Shown one piece after another: positions 9,519 to 18,423 of a DNA stretch of 64,000 nucleotides (within the stretch, counting starts at the first letter, position 1; the number at the start of each line of letters is the position of its first letter). The position numbers and the translations under genes were made by a program. A model generated the notes under the pieces. It searched no databases, was not told where the DNA came from, and saw only the letters and a program-made list of their open reading frames with translations. The stretch spans positions 744,001 through 808,000 of the forward strand of contig NZ_CP023676.1 of the NCBI RefSeq assembly GCF_003030305.1, written 5' to 3'. The stretch comes from Cutibacterium acnes (GTDB lineage: Bacteria; Actinomycetota; Actinomycetes; Propionibacteriales; Propionibacteriaceae).

Positions 9519-11458
9519 GACTTGGTCCCTGGATCGTGCGGCTTGATCTCCTGACCAGCCATTCGGGCGAGCATGTCGTTGTAGGCGGCCAGGGACTCAT
9601 CAAGGCCGGCGTCCTCAGAAGCATCGACCCGCCGCTGGTCGCGACAGTCCGAGATGAACCACTGCACGCACAGCGCGATGAGGACCAGCGCCATCGGGAT
9701 CTCGCCGGTGGCCCAGGTGATCTGGCCACCGAGGTTCTGGTCGTCATGCAGATTGGGAACCCACGGAATAGATAGTGCCTCGTAAAAATCCTTGCCGATG
9801 ATCTGGTGGGCATTCATCGTGATGACGGCGAAGAACGAGTGGAAAGGCATTGCAGTAATAACGAACCCCAATCGGCCGATGTGGGGCAGTGACACTGGTA
9901 GATCGTCCAAGCCAATGACGTATTCAAACAGCATGAACCCGGCCATGAGGAAATGCAGCAGCATCCACTGGTGTCCCCAATGGTAGCGCATGAGGTAGTC
10001 GAATATCGGGGTGAAATAGACGACGTAGAAGCTGGCAATAAAGACGATCCATGCGGCGAAGGGGCCGAATAGGATCTTTGTGGGACGCCATTCCAGCGTC
10101 GCCATGAGGCAGTCATGGGGTCCGTTGAAACCATCGTTGATCTGGTCTCCGGAACGCAATACCCGTCTTAGGAGGGTGATTGGCGCTCCCAGCACCAGTA
10201 GGGCCGGAACCAGCATGTTGAAGGTCATATGAACGAGCATGTGCCAGCTGAACTGCATTGAGGAGTATTCCCACAGCCCGGTGCTGGCAAGATATATCAC
10301 CACGACCCAAGCCCCGATCCATGAGCCTATACGTGCCCCAGACCAGGCTTCGCCACGACGCTTGAGGGTCCTAACAGCGACGTAATAGCCAACAATTCCG
10401 AGGACTGACAGAGTCCAGAAACCGATGTTGGGACGGCCGGGAGCCAGCAGGATGGCGGCTGTGGGTGCCGGTGGTAGTTCATAACCGAGGTAATTGACAG
10501 CCGGGGTTTGACCAATGAGGTAGCGCGGTGGTATGAGCTGATTTGATGCTCCCGTCACAATCAGCACGATCGCCACCATCGTCACCCCGAGCCAGCTCAG
10601 CATCCTGGTACGTGGCAGCCAGGTGATGACGACCCAGATAGCTGTAGCGACGAGCACGATGATGCGGGCCACGCCCCATCGGTCAGAGCCCCAGGAACGC
10701 TCAGCCTGACCTTGCCAGGTGACAATAATGCCTCCAGCAAGGGCTACGGCGGCGCCGATGCGTTGCTTCCAGATAAGACGGTTGGTGAGGGCAGGGCGCG
10801 GGCCGTCAAGGACCTCGACCAGAACGCAAGCAGCGGCGACTGTCATGCCGATGGTGGCCAGAGCTCCGGAGTCGGTGGCGAAATCGTGGTTAAGGCCCAC
10901 CGAAATTGCCCCGGTGACGGGAACCGGCAATGCGGCCAGGACCGTCATTAAGCTTGCCACTACGAGGCCGCCGAGATGGGTGCTCAGTAGAGCAAGCAGG
11001 CCGACCAGCAGCCCCAAGACTGCGACGACGAGCCAAGCCGCTACAGATGGGGTTGAGGTGATGTAGGTCGGGAGATCGAGGAACGCCTGCTCGACGGTCA
11101 AACCGGCGGAATCAGCGGATTCCAGGGGGATCATGAGCAGGGCCAGTGCAACCCACATCTGTGCGGCTAACCATGCCCGGCGTCCGCGGGTGCGGGTGGA
11201 ATCGACGACATCCCGATGCGGCGAGCACAAGGTGGCGCGAACAAGCTCTGTTAGCGTCCACACCAGGGCTGTCCAAAACAGGGTTTCGACGACGGCATGC
11301 AGGACGCTAGTGAGGGTGTCTGGATTCTCCCTGCCCAGCAGACGAGGTTCCAGGGGACGGAGTCGTCCAATCACCGCGGCGACGATGGCCATGGCGACAC
11401 CTGTGGCCGCTAACAGCGGTCCAGTGGTGCGGGCGTGGCTGGGATACGTCACCGACAT
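9515..11458 (-). CDS. Fused CopD / CtaG copper and oxidase-assembly membrane protein
   Basis: A 647-residue polytopic protein with at least fourteen hydrophobic segments. The N-terminal half resembles CopD-type copper-resistance proteins. The C-terminal half (from about residue 350) matches the caa3-type CtaG family involved in building the Cu centre of cytochrome oxidase: see MQFSWHMLVHMTFNMLVPALLVLGAP, with the conserved His pattern, and YYTP-like YFTPIFDYLMR. The short tail after the last membrane segment is charged. It overlaps copA by four bases and follows lipB by 49 bases. The two-domain architecture is typical of actinobacteria. A role in supplying Cu to the CtaC/CtaD encoded elsewhere in the window is inferred. 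Confidence 0.85.
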   Translation of the reverse strand: MSVTYPSHARTTGPLLAATGVAMAIVAAVIGRLRPLEPRLLGRENPDTLTSVLHAVVETLFWTALVWTLTELVRATLCSPHRDVVDSTRTRGRRAWLAAQMWVALALLMIPLESADSAGLTVEQAFLDLPTYITSTPSVAAWLVVAVLGLLVGLLALLSTHLGGLVVASLMTVLAALPVPVTGAISVGLNHDFATDSGALATIGMTVAAACVLVEVLDGPRPALTNRLIWKQRIGAAVALAGGIIVTWQGQAERSWGSDRWGVARIIVLVATAIWVVITWLPRTRMLSWLGVTMVAIVLIVTGASNQLIPPRYLIGQTPAVNYLGYELPPAPTAAILLAPGRPNIGFWTLSVLGIVGYYVAVRTLKRRGEAWSGARIGSWIGAWVVVIYLASTGLWEYSSMQFSWHMLVHMTFNMLVPALLVLGAPITLLRRVLRSGDQINDGFNGPHDCLMATLEWRPTKILFGPFAAWIVFIASFYVVYFTPIFDYLMRYHWGHQWMLLHFLMAGFMLFEYVIGLDDLPVSLPHIGRLGFVITAMPFHSFFAVITMNAHQIIGKDFYEALSIPWVPNLHDDQNLGGQITWATGEIPMALVLIALCVQWFISDCRDQRRVDASEDAGLDESLAAYNDMLARMAGQEIKPHDPGTKS

Positions 11459-11507
11459 CTCCTTTGGGGCAGGGTAGAGGGAACTGTAGCCGAGGGAACG
11501 GACAGGA

Positions 11508-12329
11508 TCATGACATGGGATGCAGGAACGCCGGGTGCTCCCGACGCGGAATGTCTGGGCTCATCTCATACGGCTGAAACGACATCATCTCAGTGAGGAT
11601 GGGCTCGAGGTTGCCAGCCACCTCTAGCAGAGAGGGGACCTCGGCGTCGGGGCCGTACAGACGTCTTAGTTCGCGTGCCATGCTGGTCACGTCGGCGTCG
11701 GAGATGCCGCACGGAATAATGTTGTCGAAGCCAGCAGTGTCGGGGTCGATGTTGAGGGCGAAACCGTGCATCGCTGTCTGTCGAGACACGCGGATGCCGA
11801 TGGCGCACACTTTTCGCTCGGGTCCCATTCCATCGGACGGGAACCACACTCCGGTTCGTCCAGGGACGCGCCCGGCACGCAATCCGTATTGGGAAACGAG
11901 CCGGATAACGGCTTCCTCTACTCGGCGCACATAATCGACAACGCCGATACCGCGCTGCAAGAAGACAATCGGGTAGCCGACAAGCTGACCAGGGCCATGC
12001 CAGGTGATTTCACCGCCCCGGTCCACCGGAACGACCGGGGTGCCGTCGAAAGGATAAGCCTCCTTGCGGGTGCGTCGTCCGGCTGTGTAGACGGGATCAT
12101 GTTCGACGTAAATGACTGTGTTGGGGCGCTGGTGGGCGGACACCTCAGCGTGCACCTCGCGCTGATGCGCCCAGCACTCGTTGTATTCAGTGCGGGTGGG
12201 ACGGCTATCTGCAATCCCCAGGTACTCGAAGTGTAGTCCGGCGGGATGATCAACCCAGCCGCGGGGCTTCACCCCGTCAACTATCTGTGGAGTGTGGGGC
12301 TGAGATGTGGGAGGGTCCTGTTGCATCAC
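11508..12329 (-). CDS. lipB: Lipoyl(octanoyl) transferase
   Basis: Transfers octanoyl groups from acyl carrier protein to lipoyl domains, the step before LipA. Visible motifs are RGGEITWHGPGQLVGYPI, KVCAIGIRVSR with the conserved Lys, HGFALNIDPD, and the catalytic Cys in IIPCGI. The length (273 residues) is slightly above usual because of a 30-40 residue N-terminal extension; a later start is possible, since the first residues (QQDPPTSQPH) look nonconserved. It is the first gene of the lipB-ctaG-copA-lipA series and follows a strong hairpin that ends the sucB transcript. Confidence 0.95.
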   Translation of the reverse strand: MMQQDPPTSQPHTPQIVDGVKPRGWVDHPAGLHFEYLGIADSRPTRTEYNECWAHQREVHAEVSAHQRPNTVIYVEHDPVYTAGRRTRKEAYPFDGTPVVPVDRGGEITWHGPGQLVGYPIVFLQRGIGVVDYVRRVEEAVIRLVSQYGLRAGRVPGRTGVWFPSDGMGPERKVCAIGIRVSRQTAMHGFALNIDPDTAGFDNIIPCGISDADVTSMARELRRLYGPDAEVPSLLEVAGNLEPILTEMMSFQPYEMSPDIPRREHPAFLHPMS

Positions 12330-12414
12330 ATCTTGCGATCATAGTGTCGGCCATGCAATGAGGTGACGTAGCGGCCGAGTCCGAGCAGCATTCGCAAGGG
12401 GCGGGCATAAATGG

Positions 12415-12444
12415 CGAGGCGGTGGGATCGATCCCACCGCCTCG
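12415..12444 (-). terminator. 30-bp perfect palindrome after sucB
   Basis: The 30 bases are fully self-complementary, with a GC-rich arm centred on gatc, 56 bases beyond the sucB stop and 86 bases before the lipB start. The position fits a transcription terminator separating sucB from the lipB group. No T-run follows. Confidence 0.7.
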
Positions 12445-12499
12445 GGCTTGCCCTGGGTATTCAGTTTCCCGGGCTCGCGTTCTTCTTAGTCTCCAAAGG

Positions 12500-14233
12500 T
12501 CAGAACTCTCCGGCGAAGTCGCCCTCCTCCAGACGAGCCTTGATGCCCGATAGGAAGCGAGCCGCCACAGCGCCGTCAATGAGCCGGTGATCGTAGGACA
12601 GCGAGAGGTACATCATGTCGCGGACTGCGATGGTATCCTCGCCGAACTCGTTGGTGACGACGACCGGGCGCTTAACCAGAGCACCGGTGCCGAGGATGGC
12701 GACCTCGGGCTGGTTGACGATCGGGGTGTCGAAGAGGGCTCCAGCCGAGCCATAGTTGGTGATGGTGAAGGTGCCGCCGGACAGCTCGTCAGGGGTCACC
12801 TTGTTGTCGCGGGTGCGGGCAGCGAGATCGCCAATCTGGTGGGCCAGCCCAGCGATATTGAGATCACCAGCGTTCTTGATGACCGGAACCAGCAGCCCGC
12901 GCGGGGTATCAACGGCGATGCCGATGTTCTCAGAAGAACCGTAGGTAATCGTCCCCGCCTCGGTGTCGATATTTGCGTTGAAGGTCGGATTGGCCTTGAG
13001 GGCTTCAACGACGGCCTTGGTAATGAAAGGCAAGTAGGACAGACCGACTCCCTCGCGGGCCTTGAAAGCAGCCTTCTCAGCGTTGCGGATGCGGGAGATA
13101 GCGGTCATGTCCACCTCGACGGTGGCCGTCAACTGAGCCGAGATCTGCAGGGACTCAACCATCCGCGAGGCGATGACCTTGCGTAGACGGCTCATCTTCT
13201 CGGTGGTGCCGCGCAGAGCGGCAGCTTCCGGAGAGACTTCCTGGGAGGCTTTACGGGCTGAACCAGCCGGTTTCGGAGCAGCCGGGGCAGGGGCGGCAGC
13301 CGGTGCCTGAGGAGCTGAGGGAGCTTCTCCAGACTTACCGGCTGCAGCTAGTACGTCTTGCTTGCGAATACGACCCCCGACACCAGTTCCGGTGATCGTC
13401 GACAGGTCGACGTTGTTCTCCCGGGCGAGCTTGCGGACTAGCGGGGTGACGTAGACGTCCGACGACGGATTGGTGGCGCGTGGGGCGACCTCATTGGTCC
13501 CGGCGGGTTTGGGAGCCTCGGCGGGCTTCGGCGCGGCCGGCGCCGGTGCCTCCTCGGCCTCGCTCTTCACCGGCTCAGGTTTGGCCTTTTCCGCGGGCTC
13601 AGCCGTCGGCTTAGCAGGCGCAGGGGCCGACTCGACAGCAGAGGGGTCGCCGATGATGGCTAGGACGGCGCCGACCTCGGCGTCTTCGTCTTCGGGGACC
13701 TTGATCTCAAGTAGGGTGCCGGAGGCGGGGGAGGGGACTTCGGTATCGACCTTGTCGGTGGACACCTCAAGTAAGGGTTCGTCGGCCTCGACGGTGTCTC
13801 CGACAGCCTTGAGCCAGCGGGACACGGTGCCTTCGGTGACGGACTCGCCCAGAGCCGGCAGGGTGACCTCAACTCCCTGAGCGGAACCACCGGAAGGAGC
13901 CGGCTTCCGCTCGGCAGCCGGCTCAGGTTCGGGCTGCGGTTCGGCAGCTTCATTATTGCCACTGGGGGCCTCAGCAGGCGCAGAGCCCGACTCGGAGGGG
14001 TCGCCGATGATGGCTAGGACGGCGCCGACTTCGGCGTCTTCGTCTTCGGGGACCTTGATCTCAAGTAGGGTGCCGGAGGCGGGGGAGGGGACTTCGGTAT
14101 CGACCTTGTCGGTGGACACCTCAAGTAAGGGTTCGTCGGCCTCGACGGTGTCTCCGACAGCCTTGAGCCAGCGGGACACGGTGCCTTCGGTGACGGACTC
14201 GCCCAGTGCAGGAAGAGTGACTTCGGTCGACAT
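12500..14233 (-). CDS. sucB: Dihydrolipoamide acyltransferase (E2, SucB type) with two lipoyl domains
   Basis: The E2 core of a 2-oxo acid dehydrogenase complex. The ATG at 14233 has AAGGAG nine bases upstream; the longer frame adds 34 residues without a domain and was rejected. The order in 577 residues is: lipoyl domain 1 (about 2-78, EVSTDKVDTEVPSP), Pro/Ala/Glu linker, an almost identical lipoyl domain 2 (about 117-193), a second Ala/Pro linker, the peripheral-subunit-binding domain (VTPLVRKLARENNVDLSTI), and the catalytic domain ending with the active-site SYDHRLIDGA. Actinobacteria often use one such E2 for both the pyruvate and 2-oxoglutarate complexes, so substrate specificity is not decided by the sequence. 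The lipB-lipA neighbours supply its cofactor. Confidence 0.93.
   Translation of the reverse strand: MSTEVTLPALGESVTEGTVSRWLKAVGDTVEADEPLLEVSTDKVDTEVPSPASGTLLEIKVPEDEDAEVGAVLAIIGDPSESGSAPAEAPSGNNEAAEPQPEPEPAAERKPAPSGGSAQGVEVTLPALGESVTEGTVSRWLKAVGDTVEADEPLLEVSTDKVDTEVPSPASGTLLEIKVPEDEDAEVGAVLAIIGDPSAVESAPAPAKPTAEPAEKAKPEPVKSEAEEAPAPAAPKPAEAPKPAGTNEVAPRATNPSSDVYVTPLVRKLARENNVDLSTITGTGVGGRIRKQDVLAAAGKSGEAPSAPQAPAAAPAPAAPKPAGSARKASQEVSPEAAALRGTTEKMSRLRKVIASRMVESLQISAQLTATVEVDMTAISRIRNAEKAAFKAREGVGLSYLPFITKAVVEALKANPTFNANIDTEAGTITYGSSENIGIAVDTPRGLLVPVIKNAGDLNIAGLAHQIGDLAARTRDNKVTPDELSGGTFTITNYGSAGALFDTPIVNQPEVAILGTGALVKRPVVVTNEFGEDTIAVRDMMYLSLSYDHRLIDGAVAARFLSGIKARLEEGDFAGEF
13641..14206 (-). repeat. 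Direct repeat of lipoyl-domain DNA (2 x 212 bp)
   Basis: Bases 13641-13852 and 13995-14206 are identical over 212 bp except for one synonymous c/t difference, while the linker between them is unrelated. The units encode the two lipoyl domains of the E2 protein. Near-identity at silent sites points to a very recent duplication or continuing gene conversion. Confidence 0.92.
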
Positions 14234-14348
14234 GTGTTGGAGCTCCTTTGCAAGCCGCGACGGATTCGTGGCAAGCCTAGCTTGACTGTGGCCAAATGTG
14301 CAGTTGGTCCCATTTTTGGATTCAGAAAATGTCATCCGAATACGGCAA

Positions 14349-14375
14349 GGGGCAAGGGTCTATAACCCCTGCCCC
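14349..14375 (-). terminator. Hairpin after pepA
   Basis: An 11-bp inverted repeat (GGGGCAAGGGT / ACCCCTGCCCC, one mismatch) with a 5-base loop, 18 bases past the aminopeptidase stop. It is probably the terminator of pepA before the sucB promoter. Confidence 0.6.
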
Positions 14376-14393
14376 CAGTGGTGATATTTATGA

Positions 14394-15905
14394 TCAGCCA
14401 GCCATATGTGCGGCGAGCTGGACCAGAGTGCGCACTCCGAACCCGGTTCCTTGAATCGGGGTGTAGTCATGGGCCGAGGCCTCGTTGTACGCCGGGCCGG
14501 CGATGTCGAGATGGGCCCAGTCGATGCCTGGGGTCACGAAACGTTGCAGAAAAGCTGCAGCGAGCATCGCGCCGCCTTCGCGAGCGCCGGAGGACTTGAC
14601 GTCGGCAATGTCAGAATGCAGGCCTTCGCGAACCTCGTCGGTAATCGGAAGCTCCCAGAAGTCCTCGCCGGCAGCCTCGGAAGCGTCCAGCAAGGTGTCT
14701 GCTGCCTGGGCCCCCGAGGTCATGACACCTGCGGTGTGGTTACCGAGAGCGACCATGCAGGCGCCGGTCAGGGTGGAAATGTCGACGATGAAGTCAGGGT
14801 TGTCCTCACACGCGCGGGCCAGGCCGTCGGCCATCACGATGCGTCCCTCGGCGTCGGAGTTGCCATTCTCGACTGTTGTCCCGTCGTACATAGTGACGAC
14901 GTCAGAGGGGCGCCACCCTGATCCAGACGGCATATTCTCTGCCAAACACCCGTAAGCAACCACGCGAACGTTGAGCCCGAGGCGGGCAATCGCGCCGATA
15001 GCGGCGAGTACCGCAGCAGCACCGCCCATATCGCACTTCATGGTGTACATATTGGCAGCAGTCTTGATATTGAGGCCGCCAGAGTCGAAGGTAATGCCCT
15101 TGCCCACTAGAGCCAGCGTGGTGGTGGATCCTTCCGGGGCGTATTCCACGCGGACCAGACGTGGGGAGTGAGCTGAGCCTCCACCTACCGCGAGGATGCC
15201 GCCGAAGCCACCACGCCCCAGGGCTTTCTCGTCGAGCACGTCGACGGTGACGTCCGAGAGGTTGTTGCACCAGGATTGCACCGAGGCGGCGAAAGTCTTC
15301 GGGTAGAGCAAGTTGGCTGGAGCGTCCACCCAGTCGCGGGCGGTGTAGACGGCATCAGCAAGGATACGGGCTTTGTTGAGCTCGGGCTTAGCGCCACGGG
15401 CATTGGACACTATCGTGACGGTCGAGATCTCGGGCTCATTCGAGGTTGCGGTAATGGTCGGCACCTTGTAGCAGCCGAGTAAGGCCCCCTCGGCGGCGAT
15501 TCGAACCTGCTCGGCCGAGACTGTCCCCATGTCAACGGCTACTTTGAGGCTGCTGCCGTGTGATAAGTCAGCGGCGGCACGAGCGCCCGAACCGGCAGCC
15601 TTGCGCAGGGACTCACCATCGAATCCCTCAGCTCCGCAGCCAACCAGAACGAGGCTGTTTCCAAACCATGGCAGCACCACGGTGGAACCAATTTTGGTAG
15701 ATCCGCCGGCCCGAATGGCCACTTCGACGAGCGGGGCGCCGAAGGTCTCTTCAGCTTCTTTGACAGCGCGCGGTGCCAGCCCCTGGACGGTGGGGCCTTG
15801 GGAACCCTCGACCAGACCGGCAATCACGACGTCGGCGCCGTTGGCATTTCGCGACACCTTGAGGTCGGGACGCGGGCGGATGGGCAGCTGGGTGCTGTTG
15901 GCCAC
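14394..15905 (-). CDS. pepA: Leucyl aminopeptidase (M17)
   Basis: A cytosolic di-metal exopeptidase that removes N-terminal residues. The M17 signature NSDAEGRIVMAD lies in the C-terminal half, with the metal ligands in GKGITFDSGG (Lys and Asp) and MKCDMGGAAAV, so the active site is complete. The N-terminal domain (about residues 1-160) is less conserved, as usual. I prefer the GTG at 15905 because AGAGGA lies six bases upstream; an ATG at 15920 and a longer frame to 15983 are alternatives. About 500 residues is normal for the family. It is transcribed divergently from the small membrane protein gene at 16036. Confidence 0.95.
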   Translation of the reverse strand: MANSTQLPIRPRPDLKVSRNANGADVVIAGLVEGSQGPTVQGLAPRAVKEAEETFGAPLVEVAIRAGGSTKIGSTVVLPWFGNSLVLVGCGAEGFDGESLRKAAGSGARAAADLSHGSSLKVAVDMGTVSAEQVRIAAEGALLGCYKVPTITATSNEPEISTVTIVSNARGAKPELNKARILADAVYTARDWVDAPANLLYPKTFAASVQSWCNNLSDVTVDVLDEKALGRGGFGGILAVGGGSAHSPRLVRVEYAPEGSTTTLALVGKGITFDSGGLNIKTAANMYTMKCDMGGAAAVLAAIGAIARLGLNVRVVAYGCLAENMPSGSGWRPSDVVTMYDGTTVENGNSDAEGRIVMADGLARACEDNPDFIVDISTLTGACMVALGNHTAGVMTSGAQAADTLLDASEAAGEDFWELPITDEVREGLHSDIADVKSSGAREGGAMLAAAFLQRFVTPGIDWAHLDIAGPAYNEASAHDYTPIQGTGFGVRTLVQLAAHMAG

Positions 15906-16035
15906 GAGGATTCCTCTCATTCGGTGGAAGGTTCCATTCGGTAGATAATTCGGGATGGGCCCGGTCATTCCCCGGGGCGACACCTCGTCGATCAGCCTAG
16001 TCGAGGGATGTCAAGTGCGTGGCGGCGCGGTCGTA

Positions 16036-16434
16036 ATGAGTCGCCAGTATGGTGAGTTTGTGGGCTCTACAACGTCGGCACAGCACAGCGCACCGTTAGG
16101 CCGTGCGAGTCATCCCAAGCTTCGGTTGGTTCTCGACGTCGTTGTTGCTGCGGCCGGGGTTGCCTTGCTGGTGTGGGGAATTATGGTGATGGCCTCGCCC
16201 ACAGTCTCTTGTCGAGGTGTCGAGATGCATCCGGGAGACACCTGTCACAAGGCCACGTACACGGCAACTCATACCGACACCGTGCAGACGTACGAGCAAC
16301 GGCGTCGTTCTATAGCCCAGTCCCGTCCGACTGTTATTGGGCTGGGGATCGCCTTGACAGCTTTTGGCGCGGTGATGACTTGGCAGACCGTGAGGGTCCG
16401 CGATCACCCTTCCGACAGTTCCATCGGGCCGTAG
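16036..16434 (+). CDS. Small actinobacterial two-TM membrane protein
   Basis: A protein of about 132 residues with two hydrophobic segments (LDVVVAAAGVALLVWGIMVMA and VIGLGIALTAFGAVMTW) that flank an exported loop containing SCRGVEMHPGDTC. This Cys-x-G-x-x-M-x-PGD-x-C loop recurs in small uncharacterised membrane proteins of actinobacteria, and the two Cys could form a disulfide. The start at 16036 is uncertain; the frame opens at 15955, but the first 27 residues are low quality. The 3' end overlaps the convergent small gene by 31 bases. Function unknown. Confidence 0.65.
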   Translation: MSRQYGEFVGSTTSAQHSAPLGRASHPKLRLVLDVVVAAAGVALLVWGIMVMASPTVSCRGVEMHPGDTCHKATYTATHTDTVQTYEQRRRSIAQSRPTVIGLGIALTAFGAVMTWQTVRVRDHPSDSSIGP

Positions 16435-16622
16435 ACGACATCGTCGTCTTCCATAAGGGTGACTTCGTCGATTCCAGCATCTTGTAGCTCGGGCCAAGTT
16501 TCAGAGAGCCATGCTTCGGCCTCCTCCTGGGACTCGAACTGTTGCCCGGCTCCGAGCTCACCGAGGTGTTCGGAGCCTTTGACGGTGATGCGGGACTGTT
16601 TAAAAAGCCACGAGTAACTCAT
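16404..16622 (-). CDS. Small acidic conserved hypothetical protein
   Basis: About 72 residues starting MSYSWLFKQSRITVKGSEHLG, then a helical acidic part (SQEEAEAWLSETWPELQDAG) and an acidic strand EVTLMEDDDVVYGPMELSEG. The composition suggests a small soluble alpha/beta protein of the kind often annotated as hypothetical in actinobacteria. A longer frame reaches 16688 but adds a basic, low-quality stretch. It follows the DUF3043-type gene by 43 bases on the same strand, and its 3' end overlaps the convergent membrane protein gene. Function not known. Confidence 0.6.
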   Translation of the reverse strand: MSYSWLFKQSRITVKGSEHLGELGAGQQFESQEEAEAWLSETWPELQDAGIDEVTLMEDDDVVYGPMELSEG

Positions 16623-16665
16623 ACCTATAAGACAATCATGTCTGCCACGTCTGCGTCCCACAAAG

Positions 16666-17421
16666 TTATGAGTCAATTCTTTCGCCACGCTCGACGCGCG
16701 GTGCCGGGTTGCGCCAGCGACGCACCGTCATAGCGCGATTGTTGAGGTAGGACCACAGTCCACGCAGGGGAGCGCTGGGGTAACGGGCTCGGATCCCCTT
16801 CTTCGCCCCGTGCCACAGGCGCCAGGAATCAATGAGCCACAAGATCATCACGATCAGCATGCCCAGGGACATGGCATTGATGGCGCCCACGGCGGTTGGA
16901 GCGATGAAGAGCATGGCCAACCAGATCACCATGACGGCCAGGAAGATCGGCATAATGAATTCGCTGAAAGTCCAACGCGAGTCAATGTAATCGCGCAGGT
17001 AGCCCCGCTCTGGGCGTCGCTCGGCCGCTTCCATAGCCGCGGCCTGGCGCTCACGCTTGGCCAGGCGCTCGCGCTTGCGGGCCTCCTTCTTGCTCAGCGT
17101 CGGATTGAGACGGTGACGACGTGCAGCCTCGGCTTCGGCGCGGGTTGGCGTCGGCCCCTTCTTTGCGGTGTGCCGGGATACGGTCTTCGGCTGTGCAACA
17201 GGCGCCTTATGGTCAGCCGTTTGGGGCTTCTTAGTGGCGTGATCCCCCTTACTAGCCCGTTGTTTTCTGCCGGTTGACGAGGTCTTCGGAGCGCGTCTGG
17301 GAGCTGTGGTAGCCGAGGAAGAGGAGGACTCAGTACTGGATCCCGGCCCTGCCTCGACGGTCTCCTCCGTCGGTCCGGTCTTCTTGCTGGTTCCCTGCTC
17401 GTAGGGGCGGAACAGTCCCAC
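16666..17421 (-). CDS. DUF3043-type membrane protein
   Basis: About 251 residues. The GTG at 17421 (AAAAGGA upstream) opens GLFRPYEQ, which is how family members usually begin; the longer frame to 17811 runs antisense to pspA and is rejected. The N-terminal third is Ser/Thr/Lys-rich and probably disordered, followed by the family hallmark KKGPTPTRAEAEAARR...LNPTLSKKEARKRERLAKRER, the motif RDYIDSRWTFSEFIMP, two membrane segments, and a basic tail. Both ends probably face the cytoplasm. The family is widespread in actinobacteria and has no established function. Divergent from pspA. Confidence 0.85.
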   Translation of the reverse strand: MGLFRPYEQGTSKKTGPTEETVEAGPGSSTESSSSSATTAPRRAPKTSSTGRKQRASKGDHATKKPQTADHKAPVAQPKTVSRHTAKKGPTPTRAEAEAARRHRLNPTLSKKEARKRERLAKRERQAAAMEAAERRPERGYLRDYIDSRWTFSEFIMPIFLAVMVIWLAMLFIAPTAVGAINAMSLGMLIVMILWLIDSWRLWHGAKKGIRARYPSAPLRGLWSYLNNRAMTVRRWRNPAPRVERGERIDS

Positions 17422-17619
17422 GATCCATCCTTTTATGTGTCGTCCTCGCGCGCCCGGTGGCTTGTTCCAGCTGGCGCAACCCTGTCTGGGCTGAGAAGAT
17501 TGTACGGGTATTGCTGTTGCCGATGTTGCGCAGTCCCGTACCCTAATGATCAGGCAACCGCAACGCTGACGACTTCCCGGAGTCCTCAAGCACCGAAGGG
17601 GAAGGATTCGACTCCACCT

Positions 17620-18423
17620 ATGGCTGGTATATTTGCACGACTTTCGACGGTTTTCCGCTCTAAGGCGAACAAGGCCCTCGACAAGGTCGAGGATCCGCGC
17701 GAGACCCTCGACTATTCCTACCAGCGTCAGCTCGATATGCTGCAGAAGGTGCGCAGAGGCGTCGCCGACGTCGCCACGAGCCGTAAGCGCGTCGAGCTGC
17801 AGATGAATCAATTACAGACCGATGTCGACAAGATGCAGAACGCTGCCAGTCGGGCACTCGAGCAGGGTCGTGAGGATCTCGCCCGTGAGGCGTTGACCCG
17901 TAAGGCAACTCTGCAGGCCCAGCTCAATGATCTGCAGACCCAGCATGCCACCCTGCAGGCTGAGGAAGAGAAACTCATCCGCGGGTCGCAGCGCCTCCAG
18001 GCTCGAGTGGATGCCTTCCGCACCAAGAAAGAGACCATCAAAGCTACCTACTCCGCAGCTGAAGCCCAGACCCGCATCAACGAGGCCTTCACAGGTCTTA
18101 ATGAGGAGATGGGCGACATCGGCATGGCGATCACCCGCGCCGAGGACAAGACGATGGAACTGCAGGCTCGTGCTGGAGCCATGGACGAACTCATTGCCAG
18201 TGGTGCTATTGAGGATCCCACTCGCAGCTACGGCGACGACATCACCCGGGAGCTCGACAGTCTGGCCAACGACCATGCCATCGATGCTGAGCTGTCGGCT
18301 TTGAAGGCTCAGCTGGGGACAGGGCGTGATGGTTCCGCCCCGGAGCTCGAGTCCGGCGCCGAAAACGGAACGGACCCGCATACGGGATCGCGATCTGTGC
18401 GACGTCAGGAGGATCAGTCATGA
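17620..18423 (+). CDS. pspA: PspA/IM30-family phage shock protein
   Basis: A peripheral membrane-stress protein that forms oligomeric scaffolds. The ATG at 17620 follows GGGGAAGGA; the upstream extension of the frame is not protein-like. The 267 residues are nearly all alpha-helical coiled coil after the amphipathic start MAGIFARLSTVFRSKANKALDKVEDPRE, which is diagnostic of PspA/Vipp1 proteins (the DP at about 25-26 is conserved). Long helices with many Gln, Arg and Glu continue to about residue 200, followed by an acidic disordered tail. It overlaps the next gene (PspAA) by four bases, so the pair is translationally coupled. Confidence 0.92.
   Translation: MAGIFARLSTVFRSKANKALDKVEDPRETLDYSYQRQLDMLQKVRRGVADVATSRKRVELQMNQLQTDVDKMQNAASRALEQGREDLAREALTRKATLQAQLNDLQTQHATLQAEEEKLIRGSQRLQARVDAFRTKKETIKATYSAAEAQTRINEAFTGLNEEMGDIGMAITRAEDKTMELQARAGAMDELIASGAIEDPTRSYGDDITRELDSLANDHAIDAELSALKAQLGTGRDGSAPELESGAENGTDPHTGSRSVRRQEDQS

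Noticed and set aside
13470-14285. Ser/Ala/Gly-rich plus-strand frames opposite sucB
   Set aside because: Mirror images of the duplicated lipoyl domains and Ala/Pro linkers, so the repetition has a simple explanation.
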